Of a DNA stretch of 64,000 nucleotides, positions 18,335-25,828 are shown piece by piece (within the stretch, counting starts at the first letter, position 1; each line of letters begins with the position of its first letter). This stretch comes from CAWFXC01 sp963819735 (GTDB taxonomy: Bacteria > Actinomycetota > Acidimicrobiia > IMCC26256 > DASPTH01). The translations under genes and the position numbers were made by a program. The notes under the pieces were generated by a model that saw only the letters and a list, made by a program, of their open reading frames with translations, searched no databases and was not told the DNA's origin. Where the stretch lies: positions 1 to 64,000 of the forward strand of contig CAWFXC010000001.1 in the NCBI GenBank assembly GCA_963819735.1, in the 5' to 3' direction.

Positions 18335-18999
18335 GCGACGCGAACGGAGTGACGGTCGTTGTCATGGCGAAGTCGCCTCGGCCGGGCTACGTGAAGACCC
18401 GTCTGTGCCCACCGTGTACCACCGTCGAGGCGGCCCGGATCGCGGAAGCGGCGCTGGTCGACACCCTCCATACCGTCGCCGAGTCTCCGTATCGTGGACT
18501 CCTCGCCCTCGATGGCCCCCCTGGTCGCTGGCTACCCGCAGGGTTCCCGGTCGTCGCACAGGTCGCGGGCGCACTCGGAGACCGTCTGGCCGGCGCGCTC
18601 GCCAACATCGATGGGCCTGCGCTGGCCATCGGCATGGACACTCCACAACTCACGACAAACGTGCTCGCTTCGTCGTGTCGGCGATTGCTCGATCCCGACG
18701 TCGACGCAGTCCTGGGCCCCGCGGCGGACGGCGGCTACTGGGCCATCGGCTTCCGGACCCCGTGCGGAGACGCCTTCGACGGCGTGCCGATGAGCACCAC
18801 CACGACGGGCGCACGTCAATGGGCGCGGCTTCGATCCCTCGATCTCCGGGTCGCGAAACTCGCTCGCCTGCATGACGTCGATACGTTCACCGACGCCGTC
18901 ACCGTCGCAGGGATGACACCGAGTTCACGTTTCGCACGAACGGTGCGAGACGTCGCACTTCACGTCGAGCGGCGCGTCACGAAAACCGCAGTCGCGTGA
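18331..18999 (+). CDS. DUF2064 (TIGR04282-type) GT-A-fold protein
   Basis: A 222-residue protein. VTVVVMAKSPRPGYVKTRLC is the diagnostic start of the DUF2064 family (MAK-P-PG-KTRL), related to nucleotidyl- and glycosyltransferases. IGMDTPQLTTNVL and LGPAADGGYWAIGF are the family's second and third motifs. Family members often sit beside a GT2 gene and a methyltransferase, as here. The molecular function is not established. ATGA overlap with the preceding gene and GTGA overlap with the following one. Confidence 0.85.
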   Translation: MSDANGVTVVVMAKSPRPGYVKTRLCPPCTTVEAARIAEAALVDTLHTVAESPYRGLLALDGPPGRWLPAGFPVVAQVAGALGDRLAGALANIDGPALAIGMDTPQLTTNVLASSCRRLLDPDVDAVLGPAADGGYWAIGFRTPCGDAFDGVPMSTTTTGARQWARLRSLDLRVAKLARLHDVDTFTDAVTVAGMTPSSRFARTVRDVALHVERRVTKTAVA

Positions 19000-19634
19000 C
19001 CACTGCAACCTCGGACCTCAACCTGGTTCGGCTCCGGTCCAAGGATGGCCGCGTGCTCGACCTCCCCGTCCGCCGTTGGTTCCTTCCCGCCGACCCGGCC
19101 GAGCACCCCGCGCTCGATCGAGCGACTGGTCCCGCGCTCGACATCGGCTGTGGGCCCGGTCGACACCTCATCGCGCTCGCCGAACGTGGTGTCTTCGCCT
19201 TGGGCATCGACATCTCACCCAACATGCTCGACGCGGCCCGCGCCCGTGGCGCCAATGTGCTCGAGCGTTCAGTGTTCGACCGCGTCCCCGGAGCGTCCCG
19301 CTGGCGGACTGCGTTGCTGCTCGACGGCAACATCGGTATCGGCGGCGACCCCGTCGCCTTACTCTCGCGTGTCACCGAGCTCCTCGCCCCTGACGGGCGC
19401 ATCATCGTCGAGATCGAACCGCGCGACGCGCCCATGGGTGTGGTGGTCGTCCGCGCCGAGACGGCCACCGCCACGGGCCCATGGTTTCGTTGGACGACCG
19501 TCGGGCCCGCTCGGCTCGGGTCACTCGCCCGATCGGTGGGCCTCGACGTAGTCGACGCTTGGGCGGTCGACGACCGCTGCTTCGCTCACCTCGAACCGCG
19601 TACAACTTCGCCCACGATCGCCGAACGGCGATGA
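18996..19634 (+). CDS. SAM-dependent methyltransferase
   Basis: A 212-residue class I methyltransferase beginning at a GTG that overlaps the previous stop (GTGA). ATGPALDIGCGPGRHLIALA is motif I, FALGIDISPNMLDAARARGA the acidic motif, and LLAPDGRIIVEIEPRDAPMG the later strand. The N-terminal 45 residues (VRRWFLPADPAEHPALDRAT) may contact the substrate. The substrate is unknown; its position between DUF2064 and the molybdoprotein is a recurrent arrangement as far as I recall, and suggests a small-molecule or lipid acceptor. Confidence 0.82.
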   Translation: MTTATSDLNLVRLRSKDGRVLDLPVRRWFLPADPAEHPALDRATGPALDIGCGPGRHLIALAERGVFALGIDISPNMLDAARARGANVLERSVFDRVPGASRWRTALLLDGNIGIGGDPVALLSRVTELLAPDGRIIVEIEPRDAPMGVVVVRAETATATGPWFRWTTVGPARLGSLARSVGLDVVDAWAVDDRCFAHLEPRTTSPTIAERR

Positions 19635-20779
19635 AAACCCCGACCACGGAGCCGCGATTCACAAGCCTGCTCCACGATGAACGCACCGCCGCATGGCTTG
19701 GCATCGCGTTGGGTGTCTCATTCACGGTCTGCTTCGCGACGGGTCTGTGGTCTCACCTCGCGCAGAACCCCCCCGGCTGGTTCGACCCTCTCGCACGCCC
19801 GGCCGGCTTGTACCGAGTCACGCAGGGACTCCACGTCGCGACCGGCATCGCCACCATCCCACTCCTCCTCGCGAAACTTTGGGTCGTCTACCCCAAACTC
19901 TTCCGTCGACCGATCTTCACGGGGTTCGCGTCACTGTTGGAGCGCCTCACCATCGTGCCGTTGATCGCCGGTGGTCTGTTCCTCCTCTTCACCGGCCTCG
20001 CCAACATCAACCTCTGGTATCCCTGGCCGTTCAACTTCCGCACCGCCCACTACTGGGTCGCATGGATCACCATCGGTGCGTTGATCATCCACATCGGCGC
20101 CAAGTTCACGACCACTCGAACTGCGATCGGCAGCCCTGAAACGCGGCGCCAACCCGCAGCCGAGCCCGCGGTCAGCGGCTCCTTTCTCGAACGTCGTCAC
20201 TTCCTTGCTCTGGTGGCAGGAGCATCCGGCCTCGTCACGATCCTCACCGTCGGCCAGACCGTCGGCCCACTCCGCAAACTCGCCCTCCTCGCGCCCCGCC
20301 GCCCTGATACCGGACCTCAGGGCTTCCCCGTGAATCGCTCCGCGGTGGCCGCCGGCGTGGTCAGCACCGCCCGAGACCCCTCGTACCGTCTCACCGTCGA
20401 AGGCAAGGTTCCCCGACCGCTCAACCTCTCGCTGGCGGAGTTGAGAACGCTCCCCCAGCACGAGGCGGTCCTGCCGATCGCGTGTGTCGAAGGATGGAGT
20501 GCTTCGAAACGATGGGGCGGCATCCGAGTTCGAGACCTGCTCGAGATGGCCGGCGCGTCGAACGGCGCACGAGTCCGCGTGCACTCACTCCAGCAGCATC
20601 TCGCGTACGCGGAGTCCGACCTCGACTCCGCACAAGCTCACGACGTCGACACCTTGCTCGCACTCGAAGTCGAGGGCGAACCCCTGCACATCGACCATGG
20701 CTATCCACTCCGCCTCATCGGCCCCGGCCGCCCCGGCGTTGAGCAAACAAAATGGGTGACCAGGTTGGTTGTGTCATGA
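19631..20779 (+). CDS. Membrane-anchored sulfite-oxidase-like molybdoprotein
   Basis: A 382-residue fusion. The first half has four or five membrane helices (AAWLGIALGVSFTVCFATGL, VPLIAGGLFLLFTGLANINL, YWVAWITIGALIIHIGAKFT) resembling a cytochrome b561-type domain with His residues. The second half is an oxidoreductase molybdopterin domain: YRLTVEGKVPRPLNLSLAEL, LPIACVEGWSASKRWGGIRV with the cofactor-ligating Cys, then HIDHGYPLRLIGPGRPGVEQ and KWVTRLVV. Electrons from an extracytoplasmic molybdenum site could pass to the membrane part. The substrate is unknown. ATGA overlaps on both sides. Confidence 0.85.
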   Translation: MKTPTTEPRFTSLLHDERTAAWLGIALGVSFTVCFATGLWSHLAQNPPGWFDPLARPAGLYRVTQGLHVATGIATIPLLLAKLWVVYPKLFRRPIFTGFASLLERLTIVPLIAGGLFLLFTGLANINLWYPWPFNFRTAHYWVAWITIGALIIHIGAKFTTTRTAIGSPETRRQPAAEPAVSGSFLERRHFLALVAGASGLVTILTVGQTVGPLRKLALLAPRRPDTGPQGFPVNRSAVAAGVVSTARDPSYRLTVEGKVPRPLNLSLAELRTLPQHEAVLPIACVEGWSASKRWGGIRVRDLLEMAGASNGARVRVHSLQQHLAYAESDLDSAQAHDVDTLLALEVEGEPLHIDHGYPLRLIGPGRPGVEQTKWVTRLVVS

Positions 20780-21246
20780 CGGCCACACCGGACCCGACCG
20801 CAGCCACCAGCGCCGACTCGCCGGGATTCGGGTTCTGGATCGGTCTCGCGTTCGGCGCGCCAGTCATGGTCTACGGCGCCGCGGAGCTCATCACCCAGGG
20901 CGGGTGGCCCCGGTTCGTGAACGTCGTCGAGTGGCTGAGCGCCGGTGTGTTGCTCCACGACCTCCTCCTCGCCCCGCTCGTGATAGCCGTGATATGGACG
21001 ATCCGCCGGCTCTTCCCCTCCCAGTTCACCCCGCCGATCACCGCGGGAATCCTCGGCACCGCCCTGATCGTTGCGATCGGCTGGCCCGCACTCCGGGGGT
21101 ACGGCAATCGTCCCGACAACCCGACCGTGCATCCACTGGACTACTCGACGGCGGTACTCACCGCGATCGCGCTCGTGTGGATCCTGGTCGCGGTCTGGCT
21201 CCTTGCTAGGGCGCTACTGCGCCGGCAACCGCACCAAGACGCGTGA
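20776..21246 (+). CDS. Small membrane protein of the molybdoprotein operon
   Basis: A 156-residue protein with three or four hydrophobic helices (GFWIGLAFGAPVMVYGAAEL, LLHDLLLAPLVIAVIWTIRR, TAGILGTALIVAIGWPALRG, VLTAIALVWILVAVWLLARA). A conserved-looking GYGNRPDNPTVHPLDY loop precedes the last helix. I do not recognise a characterised family. The ATG overlaps the molybdoprotein stop (ATGA). The 3' end overlaps the convergent phosphorylase gene by 41 bases. Confidence 0.75.
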   Translation: MTATPDPTAATSADSPGFGFWIGLAFGAPVMVYGAAELITQGGWPRFVNVVEWLSAGVLLHDLLLAPLVIAVIWTIRRLFPSQFTPPITAGILGTALIVAIGWPALRGYGNRPDNPTVHPLDYSTAVLTAIALVWILVAVWLLARALLRRQPHQDA

Positions 21247-22015
21247 TCGCACCACGCAACAAGATCTGGACCCGTTCAACGTTCCGCTCGAACACCGCGA
21301 ACACTTCCTCCTGCGTCACCGGCGCAACATCACCTCGACCCGAAAGCCCTGCGTCGTAATCGGTCACCAACGCGACACCAGCGAAGCGCAAACCCGCCTC
21401 GCGCGCCAACGCGGCTTCCGGATACTGAGTCATGTTCACCACGTCCCAGCCCATCGCCGAAAACCAGGCCGATTCGGCCCGCGTCGAGAACCTCGGACCA
21501 TTCACCACCACGACCGTTCCCCGGTCATGCACAGATAAACCTTGCGCGCGCCGAACATCCACAAGCAGAGCCCGCAGCTCCGCGTCGTACGGCTCCGCGA
21601 ACGACACATGCTCCGGACCAGCGTCGAAACTGTCGTAAAACGAATCCGGCCGCGCCGAGGTCCGATCGACCAGCTGATCGAGCACTACGAACTCCTCCGG
21701 ATGGATCGCCGGCTGCAACGAACCAGCCGCGAATGGCGCCAGCAGTACCCTCGCGCCCACCTGCGCCATCGCCGCAATATTGGCCCGGTAATTCACGCGA
21801 TGCGCGGGCAACTCGTGCCGCAATCCGTGCCGAGACAAGAACGCGACCCGAACGCCCGCGAACGTGCCAATCGCAAGCGGTGCCGACGGCCTGCCCCACG
21901 GCGTCTCCACCACGAACTCAGTCACCTCGTCGAGGAATCTGTAGAAGCCTGAACCCCCGAAGACGCCCACATCAACCTCGGGAACGTGCGAAACATGTTC
22001 AAACTGCAGTCCCAT
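21206..22015 (-). CDS. MTA/purine nucleoside phosphorylase family protein
   Basis: A 269-residue protein from the Met of MGLQFEHVSHVPEVDVGVFG; an upstream Met at 22072 is in frame but its extra 19 residues are atypical. VGVFGGSGFYRFLDEVTEF is the phosphate-binding start. FLSRHGLRHELPAHRVNYRA with NIAAMAQVGARVLLAPFAAG, then GPRFSTRAESAWFSAMGWDV and VNMTQYPEAALAREAGLRFA, are the family-2 phosphorylase signatures. These enzymes split 5'-methylthioadenosine or a purine nucleoside with phosphate, for methionine and purine salvage. Substrate preference cannot be fixed from sequence. Confidence 0.88.
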   Translation of the reverse strand: MGLQFEHVSHVPEVDVGVFGGSGFYRFLDEVTEFVVETPWGRPSAPLAIGTFAGVRVAFLSRHGLRHELPAHRVNYRANIAAMAQVGARVLLAPFAAGSLQPAIHPEEFVVLDQLVDRTSARPDSFYDSFDAGPEHVSFAEPYDAELRALLVDVRRAQGLSVHDRGTVVVVNGPRFSTRAESAWFSAMGWDVVNMTQYPEAALAREAGLRFAGVALVTDYDAGLSGRGDVAPVTQEEVFAVFERNVERVQILLRGAITRLGAVAGAVAP

Positions 22016-22247
22016 CACAACACTCCGGAACCGACTCGCATCTCGGATGACGCTCGCCAAGCTGAGAACCACGACGACACATCCTCAACTCCAGTCAGCG
22101 CGTCTGCACTGAGTCCGCGCGGTTGCGACCGGCACCCGCGCCGCCGCATGCGACTGTGTCGAGCTCGTTACGAGAAAGGGCTCGCGCCCGCGCGCGCTTG
22201 ACTCTCATTTGGTGTAGTTCACCGGTTGCCAAAGATACTAGTTGCAT

Positions 22248-22263
22248 ATAAGCTACGCCTTAT
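22248..22263. promoter_or_regulatory. Inverted repeat over the start of the XRE gene
   Basis: ATAAG (22248-22252) and CTTAT (22259-22263) are inverted around a 6-base spacer, and the right arm runs into the first ATG at 22262. Antitoxins of HTH type commonly repress their own operon through such a palindrome, so this is a candidate operator that would also mask the start codon. Confidence 0.4.
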
Positions 22264-22849
22264 GATGATTTCTGCCGCAGCTCTGCTTCGGGAGGCTCGG
22301 ACCCGGGCCGGTCTTTCTCGTCGCGCGCTGGCAGCCAAGGCTGGTACTCCCACATCGACGGTGTCTCGGATTGAGGAAGAGCAGAGCGATCCCACCCTGT
22401 CGATGCTCGAACGTCTGCTCACCGCGGCCGGTAGCCGTCTGGTCATCGAAGCCCGCGCGCGCGACGACGGCACGACAATCGCCGAGTTGGCCACGGCTCT
22501 CGACCGAGGCGCGGGACGGCTGAAGATCGACTGGACCCGACTTCGCGGCTTCGCGGACTGGGCCGAACAGCATCCCAACGAGCTTGGCGACGCCATCGCC
22601 TTTCCACCCGCCCGCACTGGCACTCCGCTCGACGCGATCCTTGCGGCGTTGGCGGAGGAACTCGCCGATCGCCACGGCCTCGACCGTCCTCGTTGGACCC
22701 GAGCAGTCGGGGCACTCCGAGAACCGTGGTCGCCGCCGGCCACGCCGCGCATGCAGAATGCAGCCAGCACCTCCACGCCGGAACCGTTCCGACAGCGCAA
22801 CCTCGTCCTAGCCAGCACCGCGCTGTTCCGTTCGACGCGTCATCCGTGA
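22262..22849 (+). CDS. XRE-family HTH regulator (putative antitoxin)
   Basis: About 195 residues from the first of two adjacent Met codons. LLREARTRAGLSRRALAAKA, then GTPTSTVSRIEEEQSDPTLS and MLERLLTAAGSRLVIEARAR, is a complete XRE helix-turn-helix of about 60 residues. The middle (LKIDWTRLRGFADWAEQHPN) is helical with no assigned family, and the last 40 residues are low-complexity. The stop overlaps the ATG of the next gene (TGATG). The pairing with a DUF6036-type nucleotidyltransferase-fold gene fits a toxin-antitoxin layout; the upstream frame from 22226 has no family match. Confidence 0.8.
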   Translation: MMISAAALLREARTRAGLSRRALAAKAGTPTSTVSRIEEEQSDPTLSMLERLLTAAGSRLVIEARARDDGTTIAELATALDRGAGRLKIDWTRLRGFADWAEQHPNELGDAIAFPPARTGTPLDAILAALAEELADRHGLDRPRWTRAVGALREPWSPPATPRMQNAASTSTPEPFRQRNLVLASTALFRSTRHP

Positions 22850-23499
22850 TGGCTCGCGGACTGCTCAACGATCGGGGCGCACTGGAGTCGCTCTTCGGCG
22901 AACTGGCAGATGAACTCGCCCAACGCGGTATGTCTGTGGAAGTCGTGATGGTCGGCGGTTCCTGGATGCTCTGGCACTCGCTACGAGCGGGGACCCGCGA
23001 CGTCGATTCGGCCCGCCGCTTCGACGCTGATGTCAGCGAAGCCGTCAATCGCGTTGGAGCCCGGTACGACTTGCGCGAAGGCTGGCTCAACGACGCCGCG
23101 GCGCCGTTCTGGCCTTCAGGAGCCAGCTATGGCGACTGCGAGATCGTCTATCAGCACGGCACGTTGGTGGTTGGCGCTCCCGCTCCAGAGATCATCTTCG
23201 TGATGAAGCTCTACCGAGCCGATCCGCAAGACCGAGAGGACCTCATCAGCCTGTGGCCACTCTGCAACTTCGCCAGCCCCGACGACGCGGTCGACGCATT
23301 CACGAGGGCCTACCCACACGCGCCGGACGATGAGTACCTCACCAACTACATCGACGATACGCCCACGACGCAAGAAGGCAACCGTAAGGACTGCACCCAC
23401 CGCTTCACATCACGTTGCGCGTTGCCCATCCACTTGCCCATCCACTGCGGCGGATGGGCAGTCACGGTCCAGACCCAGCGGACTCAAGACACAACCTGA
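22849..23499 (+). CDS. DUF6036-like nucleotidyltransferase-fold protein (putative toxin)
   Basis: A 216-residue frame from the ATG overlapping the XRE stop. LADELAQRGMSVEVVMVGGS and WMLWHSLRAGTRDVDSARRF match the nucleotidyltransferase pattern (GGS ... R-x-T-x-D-V/I-D). EIIFVMKLYRADPQDREDLI follows. A remnant at 10.8 kb shows that the ancestral protein ended shortly after YIDD. Here the last 40 residues run instead through the TTGCCCATCC repeats of att-like unit 3, so the C-terminus was probably replaced by frameshift or by an integration event. The in-frame start at 22693 would overlap the XRE gene and is rejected. Confidence 0.72.
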   Translation: MARGLLNDRGALESLFGELADELAQRGMSVEVVMVGGSWMLWHSLRAGTRDVDSARRFDADVSEAVNRVGARYDLREGWLNDAAAPFWPSGASYGDCEIVYQHGTLVVGAPAPEIIFVMKLYRADPQDREDLISLWPLCNFASPDDAVDAFTRAYPHAPDDEYLTNYIDDTPTTQEGNRKDCTHRFTSRCALPIHLPIHCGGWAVTVQTQRTQDTT

Positions 23500-23591
23500 C
23501 CTGCACAAATGGACTCACACACACAGCAAAGACCGATCCGGCTCGATTCCTAAACCGTGCGCCCAGGTTCGAATCCTGGCGGGGGCGCCCA
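23417..23591 (+). repeat. Att-like unit 3: arm repeats, hairpin and tRNA-Arg 3' fragment
   Basis: The most complete of the three units. TTGCCCATCC occurs at 23422 and 23434. The second forms a 9-bp inverted repeat (TGCCCATCC at 23435, GGATGGGCA at 23452) with an 8-base loop. The 45-base core at 23547-23591 is identical to 8224-8268. Its left flank matches the left flank of unit 1 and its right flank (to about 23640) matches the right flank of unit 2. No 5' half of a tRNA is present. Confidence 0.7.
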
Positions 23592-23709
23592 GACTGACCA
23601 GCAGTCTTGACCCTGACGCACGTAGACGCGCTGGGTTCCACAGCAAACACGATCGGCGCCGATGCGCGCTACGTCGGGCGGTCCTTCGCGCTCAAGCGCC
23701 AGCGCTCGG

Positions 23710-24183
23710 TCACCGAAACGACCACACATTTTCGCCGCGGAGAGCTAGCCGGGTCTCGAGGTCGATCAGCGCGAGGGTTCCGTCTCGAGCGACTACGGCG
23801 ACAAGTGTCCGACTCTGCCACTGCTTCAACAGTCGCCGCGTTCGTCGGTCATGTGCGCCTCGAGGAAAACGAATCTGGCCGTGCGCGATTCGAACGTTGT
23901 CCGACGTCGGTGCTTCGCCGCCTCGGGAGACGTGATCCGGATCGATCCATGAGCCCTGTGTACCTTCGAATCCGACGAGCAGTTCATCGTCCCACCGCAC
24001 AACTTCGCGTAGCCGAACCCCCTCGAGCAGCGCGACCGGATCAGCAAGTAAGTCGAGGGACGGGCCGACCGGCACCTCGGCCTTGCGGCGGACGCGACGG
24101 TCGCCAACGCGTGGCCCGAACGCGCACCAGAGAATTGCCGCGCTGACTGCAAGGTTGAATCCGAACCAGGCAACGTTCATCAC
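23710..24183 (-). CDS. Hypothetical membrane-anchored protein
   Basis: A 157-residue protein with one N-terminal hydrophobic helix (NVAWFGFNLAVSAAILWCAF), then a basic stretch and a soluble domain. LLEGVRLREVVRWDDELLVG and TLVAVVARDGTLALIDLETR look like beta-strand repeats. I do not recognise the family. The codon pattern (GC-rich third positions) supports coding. It is the first intact gene to the right of att-like unit 3 and is separated by about 170 bases from the SDR gene on the same strand. Confidence 0.55.
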   Translation of the reverse strand: MMNVAWFGFNLAVSAAILWCAFGPRVGDRRVRRKAEVPVGPSLDLLADPVALLEGVRLREVVRWDDELLVGFEGTQGSWIDPDHVSRGGEAPTSDNVRIAHGQIRFPRGAHDRRTRRLLKQWQSRTLVAVVARDGTLALIDLETRLALRGENVWSFR

Positions 24184-24356
24184 TGGAAGTCGCCAATCGT
24201 TGCCCTGGCCGACCTCAGCACGTCATCGACGAGGAGCGGTGCGCGGTCGGCGTTCCCCCCGTCCATCATCCCGGATACCTTCTCACGCTTCGCGTCGTCG
24301 TGCCGCGGAGCAATCCGAAAGGCGGAACGCGTGACGACGACCGGCTTCCGGTACCG

Positions 24357-25114
24357 CTACCGGAGGAAGTCCAGGCCTCCGTCGACGGTGAGGGTGGTTC
24401 CGGTGATGAGCCCGGCGTCGGACCGACGAGGAACACCACTGCCCGTCCGACATCCGTCTCCGGATCGGCGATGCGGCGCATCGGGACGCGCGTCATCGAA
24501 GCCTCGTAACCCTGGGGATCACCCTCCATCCACGCGGCCACCGCGGGAGAGGCCGCGAACGGGAGCAGCAGGTTCACACGGATTCCGTCGATTCCCCACT
24601 GCACCGCCGCCGACCGCGTGAACATCGCCAGCGCGGCCTTCACTGCTCCGTACGCCGCCAGGTTCGGAGGCCCGGACCCGAGCCCGGCGCCGGCGCCGAT
24701 GTTCACGATCGCCCCACCCCCGAGCAGGTGCGGATGGCACGTGCGCATGAAGCGCAACGCCGCCAACGGCCCCGAGCGCCAGGCGTCGTCGACCGCTTCC
24801 TCGGTGACGTCGAGCACCAGACCGTAAGGAACCATCTGGGCGTTGTTCACGAGGATGCTGACCCCGCCGAGTGATGCCACCACCGAGGCCACCGCGGCCT
24901 CGACCTCGTCGAGGTTGCGAACGTCGCACACCACTGGGACTGCACGACCGCCGCGTCGCTCGATCTCGCCGCACGTGTCGACCAACTTCGACTCCGTACG
25001 TCCGAGGACCGCGACCGCGGCGTCCTCACCCGCCAGCGCGAGCGCGATGCCGCGACCGATGCCCTGGCCCGCGCCGGTGACGATTGCGGCTCTGCCCGAG
25101 AGCACTCCCGTCAT
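24357..25114 (-). CDS. SDR oxidoreductase, one-base deletion near the C-terminus
   Basis: Starts MTGVLSGRAAIVTGAGQGIG (TGxxxGIG at residues 14-20), then VSILVNNAQMVPYGLVLDVT. The usual NNAG is NNAQ here, and YGAVKAALAM supplies the catalytic YxxxK. After FLVGP the frame is off by one. Adding one base near 24420 gives DAGLITGTTLTVDGGLDFLR and a stop at 24357, a textbook SDR ending; without it the frame runs to 24266 as an unlikely Ser/Arg-rich tail. The ATG overlaps the isochorismatase stop (ATGA). An NAD(P)-dependent alcohol/ketone oxidoreductase in a three-gene minus-strand run. Confidence 0.8.
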
Positions 25115-25767
25115 GTCGTCGCAGCAGTGGACCACTCGGCGACGATCTCGTCGGCGGTGGTGAGCCAGGCGATGAAGCGGAGCTGGTGCTCGAACGCGAG
25201 GTCGGTGTATTCCTTCGGCACTCCGACGACGGCATCGCGCGGGATCACGACCCGATAACCGAAGTCGACCGCCTCGATCGTCGTCGCCGGGATACCCACG
25301 TTGATCGAACCTCCGACGAGCACGATGGTGTCGACGCCCAGGCTGCGGAGCAGGGGGTCGAGCTCGGTGCCCACGAACGGCCCGAGCCCGTGGTACCGCA
25401 CCTGCCAGATGTCCTCTTCGGGAACGTAGACCTCGTGCGCGGGCTCGGCGCCCGGCGAACCTTCGAGCAGGTGGTCGCGGTGCCGCAGGGCGCTCGCGAG
25501 CTGCGGCGCGGTCGCCAGGCTGCCCACTCCGTCGGGCCGGAAGCTGCTGGTGGCGTGCACCACCTTGATCCCCGCGGCTCGCGCCGCATGGGTCAGCCGT
25601 ACGACGCGGTCGAGCACGCCGAGTTCCGCCGCCGCCGCCGCGAGTGGGGCACCCGGCGACGATGCGGAGTTGGTGGAGGCGAGGTCGCCGACGGTAAGTC
25701 GCTTCATCTCATTCAGTACCAGCGCGGTGCGGCTCGGGGCGACGAACTCGCTCAGGTCGATCGGCAT
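25111..25767 (-). CDS. Isochorismatase-fold hydrolase lacking the catalytic Cys
   Basis: A 218-residue protein. TALVLNEMKRLTVGDLAS corresponds to the strand carrying the catalytic Asp in active cysteine hydrolases; here it is Asn. LLRSLGVDTIVLVGGSINVG continues with IPATTIEAVDFGYRVVIPRD, the loop that normally has the nucleophile Cys (TNxCV); here it reads INVGI. Two of the three catalytic residues are therefore absent. The fold seems well kept, so it may bind rather than hydrolyse, or use another mechanism. It lies between two SDR genes and is coupled to one by an ATGA overlap. Confidence 0.8.
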   Translation of the reverse strand: MPIDLSEFVAPSRTALVLNEMKRLTVGDLASTNSASSPGAPLAAAAAELGVLDRVVRLTHAARAAGIKVVHATSSFRPDGVGSLATAPQLASALRHRDHLLEGSPGAEPAHEVYVPEEDIWQVRYHGLGPFVGTELDPLLRSLGVDTIVLVGGSINVGIPATTIEAVDFGYRVVIPRDAVVGVPKEYTDLAFEHQLRFIAWLTTADEIVAEWSTAATT

Positions 25768-25828
25768 GTCAGGCTCCTCATGAGAACTCGGGTTGAGCGC
25801 CGCCCCGTGCGCACGTGCCCTGGCTTCG

